Source of the DNA: Flabesymbios commensalis
Lineage: Eukaryota > Annelida > Polychaeta > Terebellida > Flabelligeridae
Reading direction: 5' to 3'
DNA length: 64,000 nt
Assembly (NCBI GenBank): GCA_964017125.1
Contig: OZ024903.1
Location: 81,968,773-82,032,772, forward strand
The translations under genes were made by a program, and so were the position numbers. The notes beneath the pieces were generated by a model. It did not search any database and had not been told where the DNA came from. It saw only the letters and a program-made list of their open reading frames with translations. This document shows, one piece after another, positions 1 to 10,301 of the stretch; position 1 is the first letter of the stretch, and the number at the start of each line of letters is the position of its first letter.

Positions 1-58
1 TGTATAATAATAGGCCACACCACAGGAGAATAAATTATAGACATCATAATGCTGACAT

Positions 59-121
59 ACAAAGACAAAAAGCAGTAACTGATCACTTGAAAAGTAAGCG
101 GTTACTGCTGTTAGCCTTTGC
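59..121. repeat. Hairpin of the AGCAGTAACTGCT family
   Basis: Imperfect inverted repeat: a left arm with AAAGACAAAAAGCAGTAACTG, a short loop around CTTGAAAAG, and a right arm ending in CTTTG. The same hairpin recurs at 45065 and 45329 and, more decayed, at 14740, 19494 and 55085. It looks like a small non-autonomous foldback repeat. No target duplication could be recognised. Confidence 0.7.
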
Positions 122-784
122 ACTGCAGGATACACTTGTGTTCTGACACATAGGGGACAGCCTTATATGTATCATAGCAAATCTGACATCGCGCCAGCGA
201 CCAGGATATGTGATGAGAAAAATAATAAAGCCTAAATGTGACATCAAAATGTCGTTAGTTTTACTACATGTCTGTCTGAGTTGCCAAATGAAATAAATAG
301 GTTGATCAGTTCACCGATAAACATAAATTATAAACATGCAAATACATTTACCATGTTTACCAAACATGCTTACAATTGGTCAGTTGGCATGTGGTGGGAA
401 GAAATAATATTTGTAGCTAGGCCCAATGTTCTACAAAAATCAGAGGGTACTAAAGTGCGCTGTAATGCCATGTAAGGGCAACCAGTTCAAGAAAGTAGTT
501 ACTGCTGTATTGCCTATACACACCTTGCCCTATCAGGTCTGACCGTCAAACTGGGTAGCAGACAGCTGGATAGATGGAGATGCCTATACACGACAGTGCG
601 ACTTTGGGGCTTAAACTTCTTCAATTGATAAAAACGGGATGATATTTAAAATAATAATTGTAGCCATTTGAGATTGTTAATTGCCTAAGGCACCGGTTTT
701 TCGCACTTCCATAAGCAATAAGTAATAATATTGTTTCTGTACAGACAAATTGTACATTGTCAAATAATCACAGTACATAGGACC

Positions 785-846
785 ATTAATGTTTTAACGT
801 TGGCCCATTGTCTGAGACACTGGGCCAACGTTAAATCAACATTATT
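785..846. repeat. Palindrome, GGCCCA/ACGTC family (partial)
   Basis: Inverted repeat with the family centre TGGCCCATTGTCTGAGACAC and arms containing AACGTTGG / CCAACGTT. The outer ends typical of full copies (CCCAGCAAACAC) are missing. Confidence 0.7.
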
Positions 847-881
847 TCAATGTAGCAAACAGTGAAACATAGTGTAAAGTG

Positions 882-1725
882 GGGTATCTCGCCCCTCGAC
901 CCACAACCCTCGACCCACGACCCTCGACCCTCGACCTAATTTTAAAAACAGTTTTTATTTGTTTATATAATTATAACTTTTGTATAAAAATAACATTCGG
1001 GAAATTATAATATAGGCCTACTGTGATGCTAACCTGGCTATCAAGTGATGTTGGCTGACCGTCTGCTACGCTGGTCCAGCATCCACCCGACGTTGGTTTA
1101 ATGTATCTTGTTTAAGGGGTGGCCATCGATTATAGTTTTATCAATACACGTAGGCCTACAGATGGCCAAACATATTTTAATGTTGAGTCACTGTTTAGGA
1201 CGCTTGTCTAACTTTAACTGTTATGTAGCCTATAGGGCCTATTAACCCAAGCATGGGATTGAATGCCTCTTGTTTTTTTGGTGCGCAAAAAAACACTTGC
1301 CAGTCATATCACCCGGCATGTCACTCGCCAGTTTCATTCAGTCACACGCTTTGGCACAGGCATCGCAAGCGGTGGGCCAGCGTTACATACGTTGAGCCAG
1401 CAAAAATCCAACATTGGTTCAATGCAAGGTGCTTGCTGTGCTTAGCTATCATTGGACTGGAACACTGTTGGGCCAGCGTTAATGTAGGACAGTGGTGGGA
1501 CTCAGATGGCAATCTATTATAGGCCTAATCAAGTGTGCCCGCATATATTGCGTATCGTGCCTCTCCCCAAAATATACAGGAGGCGTTCAGCTAATGTTAC
1601 GCCAGCGTCGCAGACGGTGAGCCAACATTGACCTCATATTGTTTCCCGAATTTATTAAATGGACTAGTCTATCCAAAAAAAAACAATAAAAAAATTAAAG
1701 TCGAGGGTCGAGGGTTGAGATATCC
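882..1725. mobile_element. Non-autonomous DNA transposon with 9-bp target duplication (Mutator-like)
   Basis: The 844-bp element is flanked by the exact 9-bp direct repeat TGTAAAGTG (873-881 and 1726-1734). Its ends are inverted: GGGTATCTCGCCCCTCGACC at the left matches the reverse complement of the right end (GGATATCTCAACCCTCGACC). The left arm carries a small CCCTCGACC array (897-935). The interior has no transposase; it holds at least three half-palindromes of the GGCCCA/ACGTC family (about 1040-1110, 1370-1460, 1575-1640). A 9-bp duplication is typical of Mutator-like elements, so that superfamily is the inference. Confidence 0.7.
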
Positions 1726-2178
1726 TGTAAAGTGTGTCTATGCAAAAAGCGTTATTTATTTATGACACTCGTACGCCGCCCTGCCTGCTGGCGATTTAGA
1801 CACATACATATACGTTTTTGCAATGTCTATAAAAATGGTTTTTCATCATTGCAACAGGTGGAATGTACATACATGTAGCGCAGACATATCATTCTCTCGT
1901 TTTGCAAGATAATAATTATTCTGGCTGGCACACAGCCACTGTGAATGTTTAATGATTGTTCCTTCACGCCAGTGACATAGCAAAAACAGTACTTGCATCA
2001 TTTATAGAGAATGTAACCCTCAGCTGTCGTTCTTATCGATTCGGAATTCTCTGTATAGCTCTTAAAATCAGAGCTAAAAATAAAATATTTAAGACAATTT
2101 GATCACGCTCACACTAATGTACATAACCACGAGGTTTTGATCCAATATTGTTTTCATGGTGGTCCAGGGTCTAGAAAA
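1726..2178. other. Gene-free stretch
   Basis: Apart from the right target duplication of the preceding element, I see nothing recognisable. Confidence 0.5.
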
Positions 2179-2500
2179 ATGAAATGAAATGAATCGGGCT
2201 TTAGGCCACCTTTGTGCACATATACTTGAGGATATAGGCTAAACTGGGCCAGGAGAACTCCTGAGGATGGTGAGATGATTGAGATGACACTGTCTTCCAG
2301 ACACAGGATTCGAAATTCGAGCCCTGTCGGTCTGAAGCCGAGCACGCTACCTCTCGGTCACGGAGGCTCTCCACAATAGTGACTTTCACACGTGGATGAG
2401 GAAGAAACATTTTTGTTTCTTTCAAACCGCCGAGACCGGGAACCGAACCCCGAACTCTGGCGTGAAAGGCAGCGGTGCTAACCACTACCCTAGGGCCCCC
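2179..2500 (-). mobile_element. SINE A, dimeric tRNA-derived SINE, near full length
   Basis: Read on the minus strand. First comes a tRNA-Glu-like head with A box TAGGGTAGTGGTTAGCACC and B box GGTTCGGTTCC. A linker follows, then a second tRNA-like head with A box TGACCGAGAGGTAGCGTG and B box GCTCGAATTTCGAATCC. After that is a conserved body with TCAGGAG and CCTGGCCCAGTTTAGCC, and a tail of TTCATTTCATT repeats. Internal RNA polymerase III boxes and a LINE-like tail are the standard SINE plan. Eight or more copies lie in this window. Confidence 0.9.
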
Positions 2501-2733
2501 GGTGGAACAACGTTAAGATAACAGCAGGCGAGCTCTCGTGTTTGCTAGGGTGTTTCGCTTGAATATTTCACTTATAGGCCTACATCTCTCATGCATTGGC
2601 TATATGTTCGGCCATTGTGTTTTAATTAGAAAGCAGGTATTCACATCGTATTCACTGGGTAAAAAACTATAACATGCAATGGGTGGTTTATCTCAAAATA
2701 TTCATTGAATTCTCTGATGTTTATTGATGCATC

Positions 2734-3143
2734 ACATCCAGGTTGTGTTAAATCACCATAAAACATGATCAAACATTTATTATGTAAGAACGATTCTTTC
2801 AGTTCAGTTGGCCGGATGGGGAATTATTTATCTGGTTATCGAGCTAACAACATAAAATATATTTTTACCCCGGGAAGTGGTGAATCATAAGTTATACACA
2901 ATGTATATTGTGTTTGACAAGTGGTTGAACAATCACCAACATCCAGGTTGTGTTAAATCACCATAAAACATGATCAAACATTTATTATGTAAGAACGATT
3001 CTTTCAGTTCAGTTGGCCGGATGGGGAATTATTTATCTGGTTATCGAACTAACAACATAAAATATATTTTTACCCCGGGAAGTGGTGAATCATAAGTTAT
3101 ACACAATGTATATTGTGTTTGACAAGTGGTTGAACAATCACCA
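2734..3143. repeat. Two-copy tandem duplication, 205-bp period
   Basis: Copy 1 (2734-2938) and copy 2 (2939-3143) are almost identical; the visible difference is GAGCTAAC versus GAACTAAC. The junction is head to tail with no extra bases. Near-identity means a recent event. No coding content. Confidence 0.9.
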
Positions 3144-4172
3144 ATACCTATTATATCAACTGCGTCAAAAACAGAACTTAAACTTTGTTTTTTAAGTTTC
3201 TCAACCAAAATAAGTTGCCAACAATATAACAGAATAATCCGAAAAAGGTACATGTATACAAACGGTACACATACGCTACCGGCAATTTAGATGGAAAAAA
3301 TTGCGTACCACAGTCTGGTCGCACAATAGAGTGTTTACAAAATCATGACACTGTAAACATGGTAAAGGTAATTATGGCTGGCTTATACGTGGCGTTGGCA
3401 AATCAAATTATCAAAAATGAGTGTATAGTGTATCGCTTATGGGCAAAGTACACATTTTGTATACACCACCACCATGTATCCGCTTACATTTTGTAATGAG
3501 ACGGTTTTTTCAACACATCGGGCGCCAATTGCCGCTTACAGTTGTTTCTCCTACCACGACTCAAAAGTGAATAAATGTAATCATCCCTCGCCAATTTGAG
3601 ACGAATCATTGGTGACTAAACACAAGTTCCTTCATCATGAATGTTCACAAAAAATATTATGTCAAATGCATGCTATTGAAATAACAAAAATGACCATAAA
3701 GCGATTGGAGCGAAATGTGTTAATGTATTCACATTGGTAATAATTATGAAACATCACCCGCCGAGCATTATACTAATATCAGGTGAAGGTCTCGTATTCG
3801 CCGGGTGGGGAAGGTCATGGTAGGTTGGCGGCTAAATTACCGTGTAAACGTATAGTTATTGCTTTCAACAGAACGAATAAAAACAGAGCCTAAAGCCATA
3901 AATGTCCCGCCTAGTGCTCAATAACATATCACCTGATCACTGTTTCATGCTACACAATTTTGCCATATCGCATGTGCCACATGACCTATTTTGAATCAAG
4001 ATAAAATGATATGATCCATTCAAAATTGGGACGTTTTAAACTGACATATTATTTAGCAAGCTTAAAAACCAGTTACCATAAAATCTGGGCATTTCAATTC
4101 ACCTTGATGTAGAATAGCGGGAAAAATGCATATAAATAGATAAAAATTATCAGGATGATACGAAATCCATTG
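3144..4172. other. Gene-free stretch
   Basis: No coding signal, long repeat or recognised element seen. Confidence 0.5.
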
Positions 4173-4239
4173 ACCCGATGATGGGCTGATGTTGGCCCAG
4201 CGTCTAGGACGCTGGCCCAACGTCAGCCGAACATCGGGT
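4173..4239. repeat. Palindrome, GGCCCA/ACGTC family
   Basis: Arms beginning ACCCGATG and ending CATCGGGT flank the family centre GCCCAGCGTCTAGGACGCTG. The arm sequence GGGCTGATG / CAGCC is found in no other full copy here but pairs with itself. Confidence 0.8.
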
Positions 4240-4976
4240 TGTCCGTTCAGAGTGTTGGCAAGTTGTGTTGGGGTAGTGACACTTTTTCAGCGAAAACATA
4301 CAAATACATGAATACAGACGAAAATCTTGTGAGAACAAATATATAAAATGCACATTTAAAATCAGGTTTTCAAGCAAAAACGTCAGACCAATTGCAGATA
4401 AACTTGATAAATTGTGCAAGTCATGTTCGCAATCTCCAGATAACTACGCACACACGATCGGATTTGAAATCATGGATGAGTCTACGATTAACCTATAAAT
4501 TAAAATCAAATTGTTGAATTCAGTCACAAAGGGATAAAAATGACAAATCTACCAGATTCAAAACCAAGACTTTACCATTTGAATCACCGTGTTACAATTC
4601 CAATTACCAAGATATGACGCGAGGAGTCACGAATATTGAGGCGATAAACTATGAACAATACTAGTAATGAAAGTGCTTTATTAGTAAATGTGACTGTGAC
4701 AATGGATGAACCGATATGAGACCCTAACCATTCTTAGGATATTATATGGCACATTGATGTACAATGAAGTTTATCATGTTTATGTACACTATGAAGTGCA
4801 GTCTGTACACACGTGTGTAATCCCCTTACTATTACTATCAATAATATACTAATACATGACCTAGTTAAGGGGTCAGAATAAAAAAAAAGACACAAAAAAT
4901 CTTTGAGAAAACACAGGTTTCCAGTTTACATGGTTGACTACTGATTCACGAAATCCTCCCTTTGGAAAATCACTTT
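4240..4976. other. Gene-free stretch
   Basis: AT-rich and without a recognised gene or repeat. Confidence 0.5.
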
Positions 4977-5084
4977 CCCAGTAAACACCACATATGAATC
5001 AGATGTCGGAATAATGCCGGGCCAACGTAGCAGGCGATGATCCCACATTAATCCAACAAGGACTCGCCTAGTCTGGTGTTTGCT
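4977..5084. repeat. Palindrome, GGCCCA/ACGTC family (decayed full length)
   Basis: It starts CCCAGTAAACACCA and ends TGGTGTTTGCT, the family ends, with GGGCCAACGTAG at the centre. The arms between match each other poorly, so this copy is old. Confidence 0.75.
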
Positions 5085-5477
5085 AAGCAGTCTAAAGAAG
5101 ATTTCGCATCACCACTTGATATTTCTTATATGTACATGGTTTTTACCATAGGTTACGCGTCTTAAAATATGATGCATTGTCAACCAAGCAGTACAAGTGA
5201 GTATACGTCAACTAGAAAGTATAACTTTGTCACAATAAAATCAGCTGCAGAAAACACCAGGGACGCATTCTCGAACAATTAACATGATTAGCGCTTATCC
5301 CGCTGAAGCTCGGGTCGCTCTAATCCGTTTTATCACCAGATTAAATACACTGTTATTGGGAACGAAATGTGTGTTAAGAAATCAAGATTTGCACATGTTG
5401 TTTATCAAATATGGGTAATGTTCCCTCTCTTTAAGTTGTGGGTCGCGGTGGGAATTTAAATTATTTAATTTACCGCT

Positions 5478-5725
5478 TTAACCCTTTAACCGCCAAATTA
5501 TTTAATTGAAATTTTCACCCACTTGAAGTTGTGTCTCGCTGACGCGATCCACAACTTCAAGTGAGTGAAAATTATTCAGATTTGACAAAATGAAGGTCAA
5601 TCATTTTAAAGTCTTACTGATTGATGACACGTTTTGTCTTTCACATGTTTAAACGGGTGGTACTTAATCTGCTAATAAAAAAATGAGAGCCCGAACATAA
5701 TCGACACCGGTGGTTAAAGGGTTAA
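5478..5725. mobile_element. piggyBac-like MITE with internal hairpin
   Basis: Bounded on both sides by TTAA. The ends are inverted: CCCTTTAACCGCC at the left, GGTGGTTAAAGGG at the right. TTAA target duplications and ends starting CCC are piggyBac superfamily features, so that origin is inferred. At 5513-5572 there is a strong internal hairpin: CACTTGAAGTTGTG, loop TCTCGCTGACGCGATC, CACAACTTCAAGTG. A second copy at 48988-49234 is about the same length and very similar. There is no coding capacity, so it is non-autonomous. Confidence 0.8.
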
Positions 5726-6734
5726 CATGGCGCGAGAAATGTAAAAAGTAATTTGTCATTTTACCCTCGTAATACCTCTCGGCCACAGAGGCTACATATA
5801 AATAATACAATATTGAATCTTCGCGAACAATATTGATTTTTCTGCTTTAACGCTTAAGATCGTTTTTGAAAACAGTTCTCCGAAACAGCTCTAGGTGACG
5901 CGAATTCAAAATGGAATATATATTTCGCAACAGCAGGATTCGCGACTATTATCGTTCGAGAATACGCCCCCCCCCCCCCCGGATCTCGATATGTACGAGG
6001 CGCCGAGTCAAATGTTGGTTAATTTTGAACAAGCGACTGATAAGCTGGTCAAATATTCAAGAAACATTAGTCCAACCCCCGTGCACTGGTGAATACCGGA
6101 TGTAGCTAGAAAATAACCGGGTATAATTCTTCATGACCGTCTGGTCTCTGGAAGATCTAGTTATATACAAATATAGTCCGTGGTCACAAAACAACAAACA
6201 AAATAATAATTGCATGATAAAATGAAAATTATTCTTACTTTTCTAATTATGCTGTATGTATTTTAGGTGAGGACGAGCATTGAGAAACATCGAGATTATC
6301 CGTAGTCACAAATCCACTGTACAATTCACTCTGTAATTATGCCGAACCGAATATGTCAATCAATCACACATCCATTCGGTGATTTTATAGCAATTTAATC
6401 AAATTAATATTCTGGATTGCTATGTATGTTAACATAATATGCGCGTGATAGGTTAATATAACGCTGCTGTGTTGAATCAAAAACCCTTGAAACTCGGGTT
6501 TTGCTTTAGATACAAAAACTTGATGGCAATGAACGGTTTCAGATTCTACCTCTGACAGCGATAAACTGTGTCTTGTGACAGAATCACTTACCGTAATTCC
6601 GTGGTAATTTAAATAGGACTAGAATACCATACGTGAGTTATAGTTTCTATTTTTTGTATTCGAGACACAGGAACAATTTGAAAAAAAAATTGTGATACCA
6701 TAATATGTATGTACTTTTCCATATGTATGTATAT
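5726..6734. other. Gene-free stretch with a 14-C run
   Basis: No gene or named element recognised. A homopolymer of 14 C lies at 5967-5980. At 5780-5800 a short TACCTCTCGGCCACAGAGG piece resembles the second head of SINE A. Confidence 0.5.
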
Positions 6735-6842
6735 TCCAGCAAACACAAAATAATTGTATAACATTTGTACAACGTCAGCCCAACGTCTTCGAAGTTGGTC
6801 TAACATTGTACACATGTTATACAAATGTTTGTACTTATTGGG
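6735..6842. repeat. Palindrome, GGCCCA/ACGTC family, AT-arm subfamily
   Basis: The left end CCAGCAAACACAAAA and the centre GCCCAACGTCTTCGAAGTTG are family features. The arms carry TTGTATAACATTTGTACAAC and its complement, shared with the copies at 8098 and 46340 but not with other subfamilies. Confidence 0.85.
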
Positions 6843-7064
6843 ATGATAGATTGGACGAGTGTATAACGGTGCCAGGATATTTTATTCTATTTATATTTTA
6901 ATATTGGCCCAAAGCTCGACACGACACACCAAAAACTAATCCCTAGTATCGGAGTATGCATACGTGTGTTTGTGTTTGTTTAATGTCTATCCTAGCGTGT
7001 TGTGTCGTGACTTCTGGCTTTTAGATCACCCTCTCGCGATCTGTGGCGCTCTTTCAGCAGTGGC

Positions 7065-7165
7065 GGCCCATTATTCGTACAATGCCGGATCAATGCTGGG
7101 CGAGCGTTAATAGACGCTGGTCCAGCATTAAACCGGTGTTGTCAGCCGCATTTACCAGGTCGCGT
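7065..7165. repeat. Palindrome, GGCCCA/ACGTC family (decayed)
   Basis: Arms ATGCTGGGC and GGTCCAGCATTAAACC surround GAGCGTTAATAGACGCTG. The outer ends are not recognisable. Confidence 0.6.
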
Positions 7166-7224
7166 CAGTTTTTTAGAGAAAGGGCGACACCTCCTAACGT
7201 CTTCTCTGGAGTGTCGTGTACATT

Positions 7225-7333
7225 CCCAGTAAGCACGAGACGTTAAACCAATGCTGTGTTGATGTTGGCCCATCGTCTACGACGCTGGCCCAACGTCAAC
7301 ACAGCATTGGTTTAACGTCACGTGTTTGCTGGG
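7225..7333. repeat. Palindrome, GGCCCA/ACGTC family, full-length copy
   Basis: A 109-bp copy with ends CCCAGTAAGCACG / CGTGTTTGCTGGG and centre GGCCCATCGTCTACGACGCT. The two arms (about 53 bp each) match at all but a few positions. The middle arm segment contains GACGTTAAACCAATGCTG, unrelated to the arms of the equally long copy at 46340. A 12-C run follows at 7362-7373. Confidence 0.9.
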
Positions 7334-7373
7334 TTAGTGAATAGAATACCCAGCCAAAACACCCCCCCCCCCC

Positions 7374-8097
7374 TCCTGTCACGACTCCCATTCGTACACG
7401 GTACTCACAGATTAAAAAACATATCAGCTTAAAACTGCATAAATTTGCATTACAAATTCCTGTGTGCATTCACCATGTTCACGCTCAGGTGAATCCCAGA
7501 ATTCCCCCAAAGTTTATGCTACACATTTGTGTAGGGTTTGAAAATAAAAAAAGTAGTTCATATCTTCTGATTACGAGAAGATATTTTGTAATTTTATTAG
7601 TGGTATGTAATCATGGTAATGCATGCTAAACTTTCGCACTCTCTACCTGTTTATGTGCGCACATAAATAGCTCACATCCAAAAAATAGTTTGTTTAATTT
7701 CCCCTGATAATTGGAAATCGAGTACCAAAGGCGTCTTTATCATTAATAGGGGACAGAGCTGAGATGAGGTATTATTATTGTACACAAATTGTGCAACACC
7801 AAACGGGGATCTGTGGTAGGTATCGCCCCGTGAGGGCACTACACGTGTATACAGCTAGTGGTTTTTTTGTTACATGCTTCCTAGTTCGAAAGACACCAGT
7901 CAATTCAGTCGACAAAACCTGTATGACAAAAACCTGTGCTTTTAAGGTATCTTAGAGAAATTAAATCTAAACACAATATTCTTCTTCACCTATATTAGTT
8001 ATCTTATTGAGTAACAATTTTCGTTAAAGACTGTGATTTCTAAAACAACTCACAAATTGAAATGAAAAAAACAATCATTATTTTCAAAAATAGTACA
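7374..8097. other. Gene-free stretch
   Basis: No gene, element or array recognised. Confidence 0.5.
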
Positions 8098-8210
8098 CCA
8101 GTAACCAACTAATATTTGTATACCATTTATACAACGTTGGCCCAACGTCTACGACGCTGGTCTAACGTTATATAAATGTTATACAAATGTTTTTTTTGTG
8201 TTTTGCTGGG
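8098..8210. repeat. Palindrome, GGCCCA/ACGTC family, AT-arm subfamily
   Basis: Centre GGCCCAACGTCTACGACGCT, right end TGTGTTTTGCTGGG, and arms with TTGTATACCATTTATACAAC and its complement. It is close kin of the copies at 6735 and 46340. Confidence 0.85.
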
Positions 8211-8425
8211 ACATTGCCCATCGAAATAACCATTTACATACGTTTGCGAATCATCTCGTATCTTTCAAAATGGGTACCCAACAGAGCAACTACGTCTTAA
8301 CTAAATATCATAATTATAATTTGATAGACAATGATCAAGCTAATCGAAAAGATAACATTTTATGACTTCGTTTTGTTTTGCATGTCCAATACACTCAATG
8401 ATGCCTTTATTAAATTGGATGATGT

Positions 8426-8476
8426 CCATTCACTGTGATGTGGGAAGTGTTTTAGCAAATCACAGTTCATGGTGAG
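8426..8476. repeat. Hairpin with TTAGCAA-type centre
   Basis: Outer arms CCATTCACTGTGAT and ATCACAGTTCATGG pair around a centre GGGAAGTGTTTTAGCAA. The centre resembles those at 9711, 43528 and 44444, while the outer arms differ in sequence. Confidence 0.55.
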
Positions 8477-8589
8477 CACTCGGAACATATTTCCGATCTT
8501 CGAGCGGTTGATATATTATCCTTAGGATAACAAAATGTTCATTAGCCTGTTAACATGGTCAACGTATATTCAGCATATGACTCCATTGT

Positions 8590-9035
8590 TTAACATGTTT
8601 AACGTCCAAGTTTTGTTAACCATGTTAACATTATGTTTTGCTAACATTATGCCACATTTTAATATTGATCATAATTATCTTGTATGATTTTCCTAATTGC
8701 AACTTAAAAAATAACCAGTTTGCCTAACAAAGATCATCAGATACTTAAAGTAGGTGGGTCGTCATGATTCGTTGAGTAAATGTCCAAAATACCGGCACGC
8801 ATACGCAATATGACATAACGGCAATATTTTGATTTAGTGAAGTATAGCCATGATAGCGACCCACCTGTAATATTAGAATCAATGTATGACCATTGTTTCA
8901 ACATGTTAAATTTACCATGTTATTTTAACATTATATCAGAATGAGATAATATCTTGAACTGTTCATAATTTCCTTGAAACTATTATTCTCATAATTGCAG
9001 CTTAATAAAGACCATCAGATACACATACTGTACAT
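8590..9035. repeat. Diverged direct repeat pair flanking a small TIR element
   Basis: About 8590-8745 and 8880-9030 are diverged direct copies sharing TTAACATTAT, CATAATT, CTTAAT/AAAAAAT and ATCATCAGATAC. Between them, 8752-8866 has inverted ends AGGTGGGTCG / CGACCCACCT, a MITE-like structure. I cannot assign a superfamily. Confidence 0.5.
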
Positions 9036-9710
9036 TCTGGTATCACTATGTATGCAATATGAATAACCTCGAGAATATATATATCACATGTCTATAAATA
9101 TATCAAAATAAACAGCTAAAATAATAAACTTAATACGCACGTTTATTTCATCGCATAAGTGGAGGAAAACCTTTGTTCTACACTTAAATAAAATAAATTT
9201 GCTCGTCAGCGTCCTTTGACAGTCTTGATTGCTATGCAGTATCACCAGCTATCCCCTCAGGAGGGTGCAGTTATTGTTCGTATCATGTCAAAGGCTGACC
9301 TAAGGCAGCTCTTTCAAGGGTTATTGCTTACTCCAATTGTTCACAAGTGCATTGTCCCAACCTGCAGCCTGTATAGTTCGGGTTCCAGGTACTGGATGGC
9401 TACGTTTAGAGGTGGATGAGTCTACCCCCCCGGGCAGAGAATAGCCCGGTAACCGGCCAAGTCTGACAACGGCTCATGGCGCCGGCAGATCCGTTGCCAC
9501 ACTGAATAAGGCAACGGTGAATAATCATAGCAAAGAGAAAACGTTGGCTTAACCCTCTAAGCTTCCTCTTCCCAGTTATCCACAAAATACATTTGAATAT
9601 TTCTTTGTAGATAAAATATTGTATAATCCATCACAAAAGGACATTCTCAGCTGCCACTTGAGATAATTATTATACTTGGGTGTTTTATTGAATCAGGATA
9701 TTTTTATCTA
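9036..9710. other. Gene-free stretch
   Basis: There is an open frame at 9216-9419, but it has no homology I recognise. Short GC-rich inverted pieces lie at 9424-9530. No gene is called. Confidence 0.5.
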
Positions 9711-9751
9711 CCTTGATGTGGGAATTGCGGCAGCAATTCACACATCAAAGT
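9711..9751. repeat. Hairpin with GAATTGCGGCAGCAATTC centre
   Basis: CTTGATGTGGGAATTGC pairs with GCAATTCACACATCAAAG across a GGCA loop. The centre AATTGCGNNAGCAATT is shared with hairpins at 43528 and 44444, whose outer arms are different sequences. Confidence 0.75.
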
Positions 9752-10124
9752 AAATAATGAAAGTAACTATCTGGATGCCAGAAGGGTTATCGGTGAAACA
9801 ATGTTGTTAGACATTGTGCCAACATTGCGTGAATGTATTTTGTTCGCTGTATATTTACCGTCACATCATCCACTGCCCATTGCTTGTCAGGCCTGTTATA
9901 CCATTCTTTATCACAGATTCGTTATCCCTGGATCAGGGGAATTGGAAGTTATAAAGTATTTTTCCAGACGTGTCCTTCCAAGCACTGTCTCTCCGTGGAG
10001 TAATGATACTTGTCTGTCCTCCTATCAAATCCCATCAGCTGATCCACCTCTTTCCAAGCAATTTCCACCAAGTATGTCCCAGCTTCCATCAAGTATGTCC
10101 CATCTTCAACTAAACATCAAACAC
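9752..10124. other. Region beyond the 3' end of the PTB gene; no gene seen
   Basis: A 110-codon open frame on the plus strand spans 9801-10133. It has no recognised domain and a biased composition, and it is not supported as a gene. The region could be transcribed as distal 3' UTR of the minus-strand gene if the proximal poly(A) site is skipped. Confidence 0.4.
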
Positions 10125-10255
10125 TCGTCTTGAGAGTGCATCCCCTTCAAATGAAGCTCACTTGTCTTGAGAGTGCGTCCCCTTCAAACGAAACTCATTT
10201 TTCTTGAGAGTGCATCCCACTCAAATTAAGCTCACTGATTTTAAGAGTGGCTTCT
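10125..10255. repeat. Short tandem array, about 45-bp units
   Basis: Three to four diverged units each carry CTTGAGAGTGCATCCC, TTCAAATGAAGCTCACT or close variants. The array lies just downstream of the PTB gene's poly(A) signal. Confidence 0.75.
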
Positions 10256-10273
10256 CCAAACAAAGCAAACCTG

Positions 10274-10279
10274 TTTATT
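10274..10279 (-). promoter_or_regulatory. Candidate polyadenylation signal of the PTB gene
   Basis: AATAAA on the minus strand, about 25 bases after the stop codon at 10302. This is close for a 3' UTR but plausible; a more distal signal may also be used. Confidence 0.5.
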
Positions 10280-10301
10280 TCACACAGCCTTGTGCAATGT
10301 T

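Larger units (their letters stand above)
1..872. other. Gene-free stretch with two palindromes
   Basis: I see no coding signal. The stretch contains the hairpin at 59-121 and a partial palindrome at 785-846, which have their own entries. The rest is AT-rich sequence without recognisable repeats. Confidence 0.6.

Noticed and set aside
7043-7246. 67-codon frame
   Set aside because: Runs through a decayed palindrome; CWASVN / RRWSSIK words recur wherever this repeat is translated.
9801-10133. 110-codon plus-strand frame as a small gene
   Set aside because: No domain, no signal peptide, and it overlaps the tandem array next to the PTB gene; codon pattern not convincing.
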